Shown here: piece by piece, positions 44,657 to 53,736 of the stretch
Position numbering within the stretch: position 1 is the first letter of the stretch
Layout: every line of letters begins with the position of its first letter
Source of the DNA: Chitinophaga dinghuensis
GTDB taxonomy: Bacteria > Bacteroidota > Bacteroidia > Chitinophagales > Chitinophagaceae
Direction: 5' to 3'
NCBI RefSeq assembly: GCF_003259435.1
Contig: NZ_QLMA01000005.1
Location: 310,001 to 374,000 of the forward strand
Length of the DNA: 64,000 nucleotides
Notes under the pieces: generated by a model
The model's database searches: none
Told to the model about the DNA's origin: nothing
What the model saw: the letters and a program-made list of their open reading frames with translations, nothing else
Program-made: the position numbers and the translations under genes

Positions 44657-45157
44657 CTATTCTGCGGCGACTGCCCTTAACTTCTCTGTAGTAGTACTCC
44701 CATTGAAGGCCTGCTTCAGTATATGGTCCTTGTTATACACCGCAATATAGGGTACCGCATGGATGCCAAAGTACTTCAGCATAGTGCGTCCGGTATCTAT
44801 TCCCAGGGAAAAATTCTTCCGGTACTGATCCAGTTTGAATTCCTTTTCATATTCCCGTACATCGTGCAGGGAACTGTTGGTCATCAGGTATACATGCGTA
44901 TTTCCCAGCGAATCCACCGATTTAATCAGTCCTTCCAGTTCTGCTTTACAGTATGGGCAAACGGTGGTGATATAAAACAGAATGGCGGGATGGCCGGAAC
45001 TGGTATCAATACTGGCGTAGGTACTATCCGGTTTCAGATAGTTAATAGCCAGTAACTTCTGTCCTTCTCTTCCTGAGCTGAATGGCGGCTCTGGCGCGCT
45101 GTCGAAGCAGCCCGCCAGTAGCGTCACCAATAACATCATTGGCAAAAGCAATTTCAT
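44657..45157 (-). CDS. Thioredoxin-like lipoprotein (CPYC)
   Basis: This 166-residue lipoprotein has the lipobox LLAGC at residues 13-17 (MLLVTLLAGCFDSAP). The thioredoxin-like fold carries FYITTVCPYCKAELEGLIKS, with redox pair CPYC near residue 73, and the cis-Pro strand GIHAVPYIAVYN. The AhpC/TSA-type fold and periplasm-facing anchor suggest a thiol oxidoreductase. It is the third gene of an operon after a MauE-like protein (10 bases upstream), a pairing seen widely in Bacteroidota where the MauE-like membrane protein probably exchanges electrons with the thioredoxin partner. Confidence 0.87.
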   Translation of the reverse strand: MKLLLPMMLLVTLLAGCFDSAPEPPFSSGREGQKLLAINYLKPDSTYASIDTSSGHPAILFYITTVCPYCKAELEGLIKSVDSLGNTHVYLMTNSSLHDVREYEKEFKLDQYRKNFSLGIDTGRTMLKYFGIHAVPYIAVYNKDHILKQAFNGSTTTEKLRAVAAE

Positions 45158-45167
45158 ATTCCAATTT

Positions 45168-45590
45168 TTAAATAGCGATTGAATTCTTTTTTCTACCCAT
45201 CCAAATGGAGGCGCCCAACAGCGCTGTGACTACGATATTAAATACCAGGTGCTGAGACCATGACATGGATTCCAGCACGCCGCCGCAACTGCAGGGAAGT
45301 TTACTGCTAAGTATCAGCAGGCCGCCTATATAAATGGTAAACCCTACCATCATGATAAAAGCGGCATACAGACCCGTTTTCCTGGTAGCAGGTACCACCA
45401 ACAACAGGGATACCACGATTTCCAAAACCGGTACCACACGTGCTACTACCGGCGCTACACTGTGGAGTATGGGAGAAGAGCTGATCACCCATTTAAAAAC
45501 ATCATACTCCCTCAATTTCATGATTCCTGTATAAAGGAATAAGGCAGTGACCAAATAGGCAACGATTTCAATGAAAACTTCTTTTTTCAT
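45168..45590 (-). CDS. MauE/DoxX-like membrane protein
   Basis: This 140-residue protein has four membrane helices and the MauE-type pattern AYLVTALFLYTGIMKLREYD at the start, then APVVARVVPVLEIVVSLLL. A CSCGG motif sits after helix 3 (SSKLPCSCGGVLESMSWSQH). The paired Cys facing the periplasm and the next-door thioredoxin-like gene fit a disulfide-relay role like MauE in methylamine dehydrogenase maturation. Its start overlaps the end of the large membrane protein gene by 4 bases (ATGA). Confidence 0.87.
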   Translation of the reverse strand: MKKEVFIEIVAYLVTALFLYTGIMKLREYDVFKWVISSSPILHSVAPVVARVVPVLEIVVSLLLVVPATRKTGLYAAFIMMVGFTIYIGGLLILSSKLPCSCGGVLESMSWSQHLVFNIVVTALLGASIWMGRKKNSIAI

Positions 45591-47827
45591 TTGGATTCTG
45601 TTTGTGTGTTAGTGAAAGCTGCTTCAGCGATATAACCGATTACCAAGATGGTAAAGGCTGCCGAAACCAGTATAGGAAACAATTGGAAGCGTAAGGCAAT
45701 AGGCGAGGCAAAAACACTGAATCCCATATTCACCGACCATAAAGCAAATGCCAGCAACATTGCTTTTCTTAGCACAGGATTTTTATGTGCCTTCAATACC
45801 AGCATGGATATACATCCGAAGAGGAACATCACCGTCATCATCCCTACTATTACCGGGTATGGATTCAGGATAGTGGCATTATAACTTTTCAAACGCACTT
45901 TTACTTTTCGGTCCTTATAATTGAACCATACTTTGGCTACCTCTGTCACACTGTCAATTCCCATATTATATTTTTCCAGGAACTCTACCGGCGGCACATA
46001 ATACTTGATGAAATTGGGCCAGAGATAATTCTCGGCGAACTGCATCGGATATTGTTGAATGATATAGCGCCCGTATTCTGCATAGAGAGGTCCCATGCTG
46101 GCCCATTTCTTATGCTGACTGGCGGTACTGTCCTTTTTAAACTGGTTACGCATATAGGTTTGTAAAGGCATACCGGGAGACCACATATACACTGTACTGG
46201 CTTTCATCGCTTCGCTCGGAAACCTGCGGGTATCCCTTGTACTGTCGAAATACTCCCTTATTCCTTTGTCCAGGGCTTCAAATTTCTTAGGTACCGGTTT
46301 ACGGTGAGCGCTGTCAACATACCGGTAAGCATACATCGCGTTGTTGGCCAGTTGCCATCCGGTGAATGGCGTGAACTGTTTTATATTTGTCAGCTTTTTA
46401 TATTTATTACTCGTGAATTGTACAAATGCGAAGATGAGTAACACCGCAAATCCCAATCCCGCCAGTTTTAACCAGAATCGTTTGTTGGCCAGAATAAAGC
46501 CCAGTAATGCTATAGCCGGATAGAACAAGGCATTATAACGCACTGTAAAAGCCAGGAATAAGACAATGCCATGCCAGAAGATCAGCTTAGGCGTTGGCTT
46601 ATACATGATCCAGAACAACAGTGTAAACCAAATCAGACTCAAAGAGAGAAACATGGTATCACTGGAAACATAGTTCGCCAGGTATAGCAACACAGGGTTG
46701 AACAAGACAAAACATACCAATACGATCTTTGTGCCCTTTGCAGGTTTCAGGAAATAACAAAGTGTGAACACCAATGCCAGGAGACTGGATTCTACCAAGA
46801 GGTATTGAAATCCCACCAATGCGGTATCCCATTTACAGAAAATACTGAATAGCCGCAGGAAACGCGAATACCCGATCGGATAAGTGGCGGTATCCAGATT
46901 ATGATAGGCCGAATCCAGGTAGGCATAGGAGTCTCCATTAATAAATGCCGCAAATGGATACAGATATTTGAAGACGCCAAACTGTATGATAATGGCGGCA
47001 ATAGCCCCCAGCACATACCATCTGTTGGCCGGATTCTTAAATACATAAGCCGCCAGAGAGGCATTGCTATAATCTTTATCCTTCAGCTGTGCTTTCGCAA
47101 AATTGAAGTGGTCTGCCACAATAATCTCCTGTCGTTCTACACTTACGTCCAGCACATTTGCCGCTGCCGCGAGACCAGTAAGTTCCAGTTCAGAGACCGC
47201 CTGTTGCTGAAAAACCTCATCTGGCTGTTGCCAGCCGTTTTCAGGAGGATTGCTGTAATAATGCAAAGACACCCAGACATTACCGGTAGCGGGATCATTC
47301 CGTACTTCCAGGTCTGCGGCTTTCACATCTGCTTGTGCAACGGCGATATTGCAATCCTGTAAATGAAGCGGCTTCCACTCCCCGGTACGCTTGTTCAGGA
47401 GAGATAATTTCTTCAGTAGTACGCTGACAGTAATCAGTTGGCGGTTTTCCGGCAAAGACTCCAACGCCATTTCACGGGCAGCACGGCCACTCACCTTCCG
47501 GATATAGTCTTTGTAAAACTGATCAAATCCATATTTACCTACCGAATAGCGAACCGCCTGCTCCAGTTGCTTAGGCTTACGATGTGGGAAAATCGCAATG
47601 CGGAGCCAGGACAACAACCATATCAAGGCACGCCACCAGCCTATCTTCTGTAGGTTGATGAGATTCATTTTTATCGGGTAACGATAGAACTGCTGCCTGT
47701 AAAATAAATAATCTGGGGTAAGTCCTGAAGCGACTCCTGTATCCAGATCCTCGCCGGAATTTTCCGGGGAAAGTGTCTCCGGATCCGTAACAGGGCCGGC
47801 ATCGGACATAAATGGTTTTTTACTCAT
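45587..47827 (-). CDS. Large polytopic membrane protein, possible GT-C glycosyltransferase
   Basis: This 746-residue protein has a soluble N-terminal part of about 270 residues, with acidic low-complexity at 10-35 and an otherwise unrecognised domain. About nine to eleven membrane helices follow. After the first helix (WYVLGAIAAIIIQFGVFKYL) the periplasmic loop has FINGDSYAYLDSAYHNLDTA, an Asp-bearing loop in the place where GT-C transferases (ArnT/PMT type) have their catalytic acid. FRYNALFYP-like segments also fit that group. It is the first gene of the MauE/thioredoxin operon, with which it overlaps by 4 bases. The donor and acceptor are unknown, and GT-C is inferred from topology. Confidence 0.62.
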   Translation of the reverse strand: MSKKPFMSDAGPVTDPETLSPENSGEDLDTGVASGLTPDYLFYRQQFYRYPIKMNLINLQKIGWWRALIWLLSWLRIAIFPHRKPKQLEQAVRYSVGKYGFDQFYKDYIRKVSGRAAREMALESLPENRQLITVSVLLKKLSLLNKRTGEWKPLHLQDCNIAVAQADVKAADLEVRNDPATGNVWVSLHYYSNPPENGWQQPDEVFQQQAVSELELTGLAAAANVLDVSVERQEIIVADHFNFAKAQLKDKDYSNASLAAYVFKNPANRWYVLGAIAAIIIQFGVFKYLYPFAAFINGDSYAYLDSAYHNLDTATYPIGYSRFLRLFSIFCKWDTALVGFQYLLVESSLLALVFTLCYFLKPAKGTKIVLVCFVLFNPVLLYLANYVSSDTMFLSLSLIWFTLLFWIMYKPTPKLIFWHGIVLFLAFTVRYNALFYPAIALLGFILANKRFWLKLAGLGFAVLLIFAFVQFTSNKYKKLTNIKQFTPFTGWQLANNAMYAYRYVDSAHRKPVPKKFEALDKGIREYFDSTRDTRRFPSEAMKASTVYMWSPGMPLQTYMRNQFKKDSTASQHKKWASMGPLYAEYGRYIIQQYPMQFAENYLWPNFIKYYVPPVEFLEKYNMGIDSVTEVAKVWFNYKDRKVKVRLKSYNATILNPYPVIVGMMTVMFLFGCISMLVLKAHKNPVLRKAMLLAFALWSVNMGFSVFASPIALRFQLFPILVSAAFTILVIGYIAEAAFTNTQTESK

Positions 47828-48117
47828 GGGGATAAAGATGGTAAGGCTTATAACGAATAAATATTACGCTCTTTATTGGCATTAACTGACTGTAACCAGG
47901 CGGGATCAGAAATACCGGCAGCAGTTTAGATTCAATTGTGGTATTCGTCGGTAATTTTGAGGACCGTCAGGTAGATGCAATATAAAATCCCTGTCTGCAA
48001 CAGGAACGCAGCCACGATTTTCCTGCACTGCAACAAAATTTAACATTATCCTGCACACTGGGTCCCTATTACACATGATTTTTTTTTATATTTTTACCGT
48101 TCAAGATTGGCCATATC

Positions 48118-51100
48118 ATGAGAAAAGGCAAGAGAATATTAAGAGTGGCTGGTATAACTTTAGGTGGACTGTTACTGGTGATTATCATCGCCGCAGGCAT
48201 CCTATATAGCCAGCAACAACGACTCACCCAACTGGCGGTAAAAGAACTTAACAAACAGTTCCGGGGAGAACTGGTACTGGGAAGCAGTAATATCAACCCA
48301 TTCGCCAACTTCCCCTACATCTCCATCGTGCTCCACGATGTGAAATTCTATGCCAGTAAAAAAATGGATCACCCTCCACTATACCAGGTGGATAAGCTGT
48401 TCGTGGGATTTAGTCTCCCTGATATCCTGAAACAACATTACCAGGTACGTATACTGGTACTCAATACAGGACAGGTACATATCAACCGGGCCGCCAATGG
48501 TACCCTTGATATCGTGGAAGCACACACGCTTCCCGCCGCCACCAATGCCCCTGCCGATACCGGCTCCACTGGCGGACTATCCATGGATCTGCGGAAAATT
48601 ATCCTGAAGAATATACATATCACCTATCATGACGAAACTACCGGCTGGAAAGTAACCACCCAACTGGAAAAAATTACCACCGGTTTTCACATGCACGGCG
48701 ATGAAGTGGCGTTAGACCTGGAAGGCAAGCTCCTGGCGGATATAACCGGCAAAACGGATAGTACCCTCTTCAGGAATAAACATATCAGTCTCGCTATTTC
48801 CGGCGATTATAACCTGGAAAAAGAATTCCTCCAACTGAAAAAAACCAGCATCAAACTGGAAAATGCCAGTCTGGACGTACAAGGAAACGCTCACCTGAAA
48901 GGGAAGCCCCAACTGGATCTCAGCCTGAAGGGAGACCGACCGGATCTCAACTTATTGTTTGCATTTATTCCGGAAGACATCAGTTCCAAAATGCAGAATT
49001 ACCGTCGGGACGGACGTATCTTTTTTGACGGTACTATCAAAGGGGAGATTGATAAAGATCATATGCCCGCCATCAAAGTCAACTTTGGTTGCGAAAATGT
49101 GTGGTTCGAAAATACGCATGCCAATAAGAAACTGGACTCTCTTGGCTTCCGCGGCTACTTCACTAACGGTGAAGGCCGATCCCTCAAAACGTCTGAACTA
49201 CACCTGCTGGATATGAACGCCAGACCAGGAAAAGGAATTTTCAAAGGGAATTTTATTATGCGCGATTTTACCGATCCGCATGTGGTAATGCAGCTGTATT
49301 CGGAACTGAATATCCGTTTTATCGGAGAATTCCTTGGTATTAAAGACCTGGAGCAAATTGAAGGGGATATCCGCCTCAATATGAATTTCCGCGAACTGGT
49401 GGATATGCAGGTACCCGAACAGAGTCTTGCCAAGCTGAAAGAAGGCGTACAGAGTGAGCTGACGGTCACCAATCTTGCTTTCCGTATTCCCAACTACCCG
49501 CTGCCAGTGCGCAACATGAACATTCATGCGCAGGTTAAGAATGGTAGTCTGCAACTGGATACGCTGAATTTTCGTGTAGGCCAGAGCGATATAGCCGCCA
49601 GCGGCTCTCTGAGCGACCTCCCTGCCATTTTTCACAAGCAGTCCAAACCAGTGAAAGTCACCTTCCAGGTGAATAGTAATAAAGTGTTGCCAGGAGAACT
49701 CATGCTGGCAGACACCACGCATAAGCGCTTAAGAGAAGAGGTGATCAGCGGCTTCAGATTAGCCCTGGCACTGGAAACAAGCGTACAGGAAGTGCTCCAT
49801 CCCAATCCGCTGCCAAAGGGCGTATTCCGGATAGAGGAATTGTCGTCTTCCTTTAAACAATATCCGCATAGTCTACATCATTTCAATGCAGACGTTACTA
49901 TCGGAGATACCAGTCTGCTCGTAAAAAACTTCTCCGGACACATTGATAGCAGTGATTTCGTGTTCAAAGGCCGGTTGAATAACTACAATCTCTGGTTCGA
50001 CAAAGTGAAGAAAGGCCGCACTGAATTTGCCTTCGATCTTAAATCAGAAAGGCTTGCGGTGAATGACCTTATCAGTACTAAAGGCCGGCAATTCATTCCG
50101 GAAGGTTACTGGTACGAACAAACGAATAATCTCTGGCTGCGGGCCAAACTCAATCTACGCTACGATACCGTGTTCAAACGTGTAGACGCCCATATCGCCA
50201 ACATTTCAGGTTCCCTGAAACAACATCCTATTCAACTGGAAAATATTAAAGGGCGTATTCGTTACGGCACCAATAAATACCTGGTAGTGGATACGCTTAT
50301 GGGTAAAGTAGGTAGCAGCGACTTCGATATCAATCTGCACTTATATGCAGGCCCCGACCGCAATGGTAACAAGCGCAATAATCTCTTCAGCATTAAATCC
50401 AATTACCTCAATGTGGATGAAATGATGAATTATGATTTCAGCGACCACAAAGAAGAAGAGATGACTACTGTTGTTCGTACCACCACCAAAAGAGAGAACG
50501 ATAGTATTCATAGTGCCGGTTTTAATATCTTCAAAATCAAATTCTCCAATTTCGATGTACTGGCGGATGTAGGGAAAATCCGCTATCATAAGTTGTGGAT
50601 TAAAAATCTGAAAGCAGATGTACATATGCAGGAAGATCAGCGAGTTAAGATCGATACGATTGATCTCCGTATGGCAGGCGGACATATTGGAATGAGGGGA
50701 TTATTAAATGCGGCAGATCCTAAGCGACTGTATTTCCGCAGCAGTATACAACTGGATACAGTGGACCTCAGTAAGATGCTACTGAAGTTTGACAACTTCG
50801 GACAGGATATGGTATTGAATAAGAACCTGAAAGGTACGCTCAGCGGGCGGATTAAGAGCAATATCAAACTGCATCCTGATCTCACCCCACTTCTTGACTC
50901 CACCAAAGCCAAGATGGATATAGAAATCAGGAATGGTTCACTGATAGATTTTGGACCTATGCAGGCGATGTCGAGCTATTTCAAGGATAAGAATCTCCGC
51001 ATGATCCGCTTTGATACGCTGCGAAATAAGCTCAGTTTTGAAGGGTCGACCCTGGATATTCCGAACATGAGTATCAATTCTTCTATTGGATATATTGAAG

Positions 51101-51339
51101 TAAGCGGTAAACAATCCCTTGATTTGCAGATGTCGTACCAGTTACGCGTACCGATGAAAATGGTGACCCAGGTGGGCTTCCAGGCTCTTTTCGGGCGTAA
51201 ACAGGAAGAAGTAGATGCCGACCAGGTAGATGCCATCGAGACTGCTGATAAAGGCAAAAAAGGTCGGTTTATGCACCTGAATATTTCCGGCACACCGGAG
51301 AAATATCATATCTCACTCGGTAAGAAAAAGAAAAGTTAA
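48118..51339 (+). CDS. AsmA-family protein (TAM/AsmA-like, 1073 aa)
   Basis: This protein has an N-terminal signal-anchor (RVAGITLGGLLLVIIIAAGILY, about 10-32), after which the AsmA N-terminal domain begins (LAVKELNKQFRGELVLGSSN then PFANFPYISIVLHDV). About 1000 residues of repeating beta-strands follow, predicted to form a bridge-like beta-groove. The C-terminal AsmA_2-like part contains GSLIDFGPMQAMSSYFKDKN and the ending GTPEKYHISLGKKKKS. AsmA-like proteins span the periplasm and move phospholipids toward the outer membrane. Length and layout match large Bacteroidota members. A long hairpin terminator follows. It stands alone on the plus strand. Confidence 0.87.
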   Translation: MRKGKRILRVAGITLGGLLLVIIIAAGILYSQQQRLTQLAVKELNKQFRGELVLGSSNINPFANFPYISIVLHDVKFYASKKMDHPPLYQVDKLFVGFSLPDILKQHYQVRILVLNTGQVHINRAANGTLDIVEAHTLPAATNAPADTGSTGGLSMDLRKIILKNIHITYHDETTGWKVTTQLEKITTGFHMHGDEVALDLEGKLLADITGKTDSTLFRNKHISLAISGDYNLEKEFLQLKKTSIKLENASLDVQGNAHLKGKPQLDLSLKGDRPDLNLLFAFIPEDISSKMQNYRRDGRIFFDGTIKGEIDKDHMPAIKVNFGCENVWFENTHANKKLDSLGFRGYFTNGEGRSLKTSELHLLDMNARPGKGIFKGNFIMRDFTDPHVVMQLYSELNIRFIGEFLGIKDLEQIEGDIRLNMNFRELVDMQVPEQSLAKLKEGVQSELTVTNLAFRIPNYPLPVRNMNIHAQVKNGSLQLDTLNFRVGQSDIAASGSLSDLPAIFHKQSKPVKVTFQVNSNKVLPGELMLADTTHKRLREEVISGFRLALALETSVQEVLHPNPLPKGVFRIEELSSSFKQYPHSLHHFNADVTIGDTSLLVKNFSGHIDSSDFVFKGRLNNYNLWFDKVKKGRTEFAFDLKSERLAVNDLISTKGRQFIPEGYWYEQTNNLWLRAKLNLRYDTVFKRVDAHIANISGSLKQHPIQLENIKGRIRYGTNKYLVVDTLMGKVGSSDFDINLHLYAGPDRNGNKRNNLFSIKSNYLNVDEMMNYDFSDHKEEEMTTVVRTTTKRENDSIHSAGFNIFKIKFSNFDVLADVGKIRYHKLWIKNLKADVHMQEDQRVKIDTIDLRMAGGHIGMRGLLNAADPKRLYFRSSIQLDTVDLSKMLLKFDNFGQDMVLNKNLKGTLSGRIKSNIKLHPDLTPLLDSTKAKMDIEIRNGSLIDFGPMQAMSSYFKDKNLRMIRFDTLRNKLSFEGSTLDIPNMSINSSIGYIEVSGKQSLDLQMSYQLRVPMKMVTQVGFQALFGRKQEEVDADQVDAIETADKGKKGRFMHLNISGTPEKYHISLGKKKKS

Positions 51340-51351
51340 CATTTTCATGAT

Positions 51352-51404
51352 AAGAAGAAGGGAAATAAAGGTACAACTGTTGTACTTTTATTTTCCTTCT
51401 TCTT
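51352..51404 (+). terminator. Long hairpin terminator after the AsmA-like gene
   Basis: Two 25-base arms (beginning AAGAAGAAGGGAAATAAAGG) pair with two G-U wobbles around a 3-base loop, 12 bases after the stop. The second arm itself is U-rich (TTTTATTTTCC), and ATTTTAG follows. It separates AsmA from the barrel gene downstream. Confidence 0.75.
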
Positions 51405-51437
51405 ATTTTAGTATATCGTTTACCTATATACTGCTTC

Positions 51438-52193
51438 ATGAAAAAGTTAATACTATCCCTGTCTATCATTCTTTGTACTGTGGCCGCGCAGGCACAGTTC
51501 ATATTTGGCCTCAAATGGGCAATGGGAGACGCTTTCCAGAGTAAGCCTGCTCCTGCTACCGGCATTCAGAAAAATGATGCCAAACCCTGGCTGGCCTACC
51601 AGGTTGGATTTACAGGCGAATATCGTTTCAAGAAACATTTCTCTCTGACATCCGGGCTGTTACTCAGTGGTAAAGGCGGTAAGTCTGAATCCTTCTATCA
51701 AAACGTCACCTTTAACAGCAGTGCAGGTCTTTCCGTTATGACTGCCAGTTTCAAAGGGCAGAATAATCTGAATTACATAGAACTGCCGTTAAACCTGGTA
51801 TACAACCTGAATGTAGGGAAAGGTCATTTCTTTGTAGGGCCGGGCGGATATGTAGGCGCGTTTATTGGCGGCGGAACAAAAGGTACGGTCCAGCTGCAGG
51901 ATATGGCCTCCAGTAGTCCTAATTTCACTACTATTACTGGCGTGTATTATGGCAGTATCATTTATAACCCTCGTTCGGGCGAGCCAATTCCTACACCGCA
52001 GCAAGCTATCAATCCGGATACCAAAGCGCATGCAAAGGGTATCGATGCAGGCGGTAATGTAACGTTGGGATATTCTTTCGACTGGGGTTTGCAGTTCTCC
52101 CTGAATTACAGTCATGGCTTTACCGAAACCAACTACGGCAAGAACCGGACAGCCACTATTGGTATTGGCTATCAGATAAGAAGACAACATTAA
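51438..52193 (+). CDS. Outer-membrane beta-barrel protein (porin-like)
   Basis: This 251-residue protein has a signal peptide (MKKLILSLSIILCTVAAQAQ). Alternating amphipathic strands follow, such as GFTGEYRFKKHFSLTSGLLL and NYIELPLNLVYNLNVGKGHF with FVGPGGYVGAFIGG, and the chain ends in YGKNRTATIGIGYQIRRQH. This is the small PF13568-type (OMP_b-brl_2) barrel common in Bacteroidota. It has no known ligand. It lies 98 bases after AsmA and converges with the hmu operon across a shared terminator. Confidence 0.87.
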   Translation: MKKLILSLSIILCTVAAQAQFIFGLKWAMGDAFQSKPAPATGIQKNDAKPWLAYQVGFTGEYRFKKHFSLTSGLLLSGKGGKSESFYQNVTFNSSAGLSVMTASFKGQNNLNYIELPLNLVYNLNVGKGHFFVGPGGYVGAFIGGGTKGTVQLQDMASSSPNFTTITGVYYGSIIYNPRSGEPIPTPQQAINPDTKAHAKGIDAGGNVTLGYSFDWGLQFSLNYSHGFTETNYGKNRTATIGIGYQIRRQH

Positions 52194-52200
52194 AGGGCAA

Positions 52201-52229
52201 CCAGGTTATTTCTTGTCGAAATAACCTGG
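52201..52229. terminator. Convergent terminator between the barrel gene and hmuV
   Basis: CCAGGTTATTTC pairs perfectly with GAAATAACCTGG around a 5-base loop. It sits 7 bases from each flanking stop codon and so serves both strands. U tracts on either side are short. Confidence 0.78.
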
Positions 52230-52235
52230 TCTCTT

Positions 52236-52583
52236 CTATTCATTATCGGGAATATATACAATTTCTCCATTCTCCAACTGATACGCAGTTCCCACCTTCT
52301 TACCATTGCCGGATGTTGTTCCTTTCTTTCCGGCAGGCATATATTTACTGACCGTATTCCCTTTCCTGGTAATAATTTCCATGTTCTCTTTTCCGGGGTT
52401 TTTCACTACAGTGAAATCTTCTTTGCTAAACATTTCCGTCATCTTGTACCGGCTCACAAGCGCCACCATTAAGGCTACTGCAAAAACGATACTGACGTCA
52501 AACAGATTGGCTACCGCATGTAGTGGGTTTACGTCTTCCTGCTCTCTGATCGCATAACGACGATAGTTACGATTTGCTTTCAT
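52236..52583 (-). CDS. hmuV: DUF2149 protein, HmuV-like
   Basis: This 115-residue protein has the DUF2149 hallmark NPLHAVANLFDVSIVFAVALMVALV, one membrane helix at about 25-45, then a basic soluble part ending EIVYIPDNE. It belongs to the last position of hmuRYSTUV-type operons, with a TolQ/ExbB-like protein upstream (17-base overlap of the genes) and CobN-like HmuS further up. The single N-terminal helix and periplasmic tail are arranged like ExbD/TolR, so it may be the ExbD-like partner of HmuU in an energising complex. That is inference. The name follows gene order in Porphyromonas gingivalis. Confidence 0.82.
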   Translation of the reverse strand: MKANRNYRRYAIREQEDVNPLHAVANLFDVSIVFAVALMVALVSRYKMTEMFSKEDFTVVKNPGKENMEIITRKGNTVSKYMPAGKKGTTSGNGKKVGTAYQLENGEIVYIPDNE

Positions 52584-53172
52584 ATGCTGCCTGTTGAATA
52601 ATATCGTTTACAAATTCCACTCTGTTCTGATCTGCCGTAAACCAGCGTTGTTTCGCTTGCAGCAAGAGGAAGCCTATTGTTCCTATTACAAGTCCCAGTA
52701 CAGTGGTATTAAATGCGATCTGCATCTGTTCGCTCATAGTGGCAATGTCGCCGGTGGCAAGCCCACCCAGCGCGGGCCCCATAGGAATCAATGTTCCCAT
52801 CAGGCCCAGGATAGGTCCTGTTTTACTCAATGTTCTGCATCTGTCCAGTTCCCGTTCACAGTTATTGTGGAAGTCGGCCAGCAAACGATTGCGATGCGCT
52901 TCACTATCACTTCTTGCAATCAGTTCCTGCATAGTGTCTGGCAGCGGCCCTTCCAAATGTGCAGCCAATTCTCCAAAAGATCGTATATGCGTATACGTTA
53001 ATCCATTCAGTTTGGCGTCCAGTATTTTATTCTCCTTGGTTCTGCGAACGTATTGCCGACTTCCCTCCCATAGCTGTCGAAATGCCTGTATCAGAAAATA
53101 AAGGACAGCTACCATTACTGGTACCATCAGTCCACTACTCAGCCAGTATATCACCTTATCTAAATATTGCAT
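52567..53172 (-). CDS. hmuU: MotA/TolQ/ExbB-like proton channel protein, HmuU-like
   Basis: This 201-residue protein has three membrane helices (about 12-30, 122-140 and 155-172). The signature RCRTLSKTGPILGLMGTLIPMGPALGGLATGD continues into EQMQIAFNTTVLGLVIG, the TolQ/ExbB helix 2-3 block. In this operon it is the proton-channel component that, with the DUF2149 protein, should couple proton-motive force to HmuS. It is preceded by HmuT by 14 bases. Confidence 0.87.
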   Translation of the reverse strand: MQYLDKVIYWLSSGLMVPVMVAVLYFLIQAFRQLWEGSRQYVRRTKENKILDAKLNGLTYTHIRSFGELAAHLEGPLPDTMQELIARSDSEAHRNRLLADFHNNCERELDRCRTLSKTGPILGLMGTLIPMGPALGGLATGDIATMSEQMQIAFNTTVLGLVIGTIGFLLLQAKQRWFTADQNRVEFVNDIIQQAAYESKS

Positions 53173-53186
53173 AATGCTTATTTTTT

Positions 53187-53735
53187 TTAATGCACGATTT
53201 CAGGCATAGCAGTGCCGAACAGCACCGCCAATATGCCCGATAGTATTAATAACCCGTACCTCCATTCCAACCGCAGGTAACGGTCTGCCAGCCGTGCGCA
53301 TGAAACTGCGCCTAACACTAGAACGGCCGCTACCAGGCATGCATAGCCAATGGCGATTGCTTCAAAATCAATACTCAATTCTCTGTAGAGACAAACCTCC
53401 GTGTAAAAGAGTCCGCATAACAATACCGGGGAAGGTATCGGCAACGCCTTCCGAAATGAGTAAGATGGCTGTTGCAGCCACCATTGATTTAACTGCAGTT
53501 GGAAAATGATATCCAGCATGATCAAAATGGAAAAATTCCGCCGGATGTTATCCTGGTCTAACCAGTGGAGTATCGTACTGCTGTCTGTATTTATCACCAG
53601 GTAATGCAGCAGATATAGGGAGACGGCCAGTACGCCAGCCGGCAGTAGTTTCCCTATCCAGGAGCTGCAACAGGACAGCTGTAAAATATACAGCAGTCCC
53701 GTTGTGCAGGTAAATCCCAAAATCACTAGCTCCAT
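53187..53735 (-). CDS. hmuT: Polytopic membrane protein, HmuT-like
   Basis: This 182-residue protein has six hydrophobic helices and short loops, with no recognisable catalytic motif. There is a CSSW near helix 2 and TGLLYILQLSCC at the start. It occupies the hmuT position between the CobN-like gene (1 base gap) and the TolQ-like gene. The assignment is by synteny and topology alone. Confidence 0.68.
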   Translation of the reverse strand: MELVILGFTCTTGLLYILQLSCCSSWIGKLLPAGVLAVSLYLLHYLVINTDSSTILHWLDQDNIRRNFSILIMLDIIFQLQLNQWWLQQPSYSFRKALPIPSPVLLCGLFYTEVCLYRELSIDFEAIAIGYACLVAAVLVLGAVSCARLADRYLRLEWRYGLLILSGILAVLFGTAMPEIVH

Positions 53736-53736
53736 G

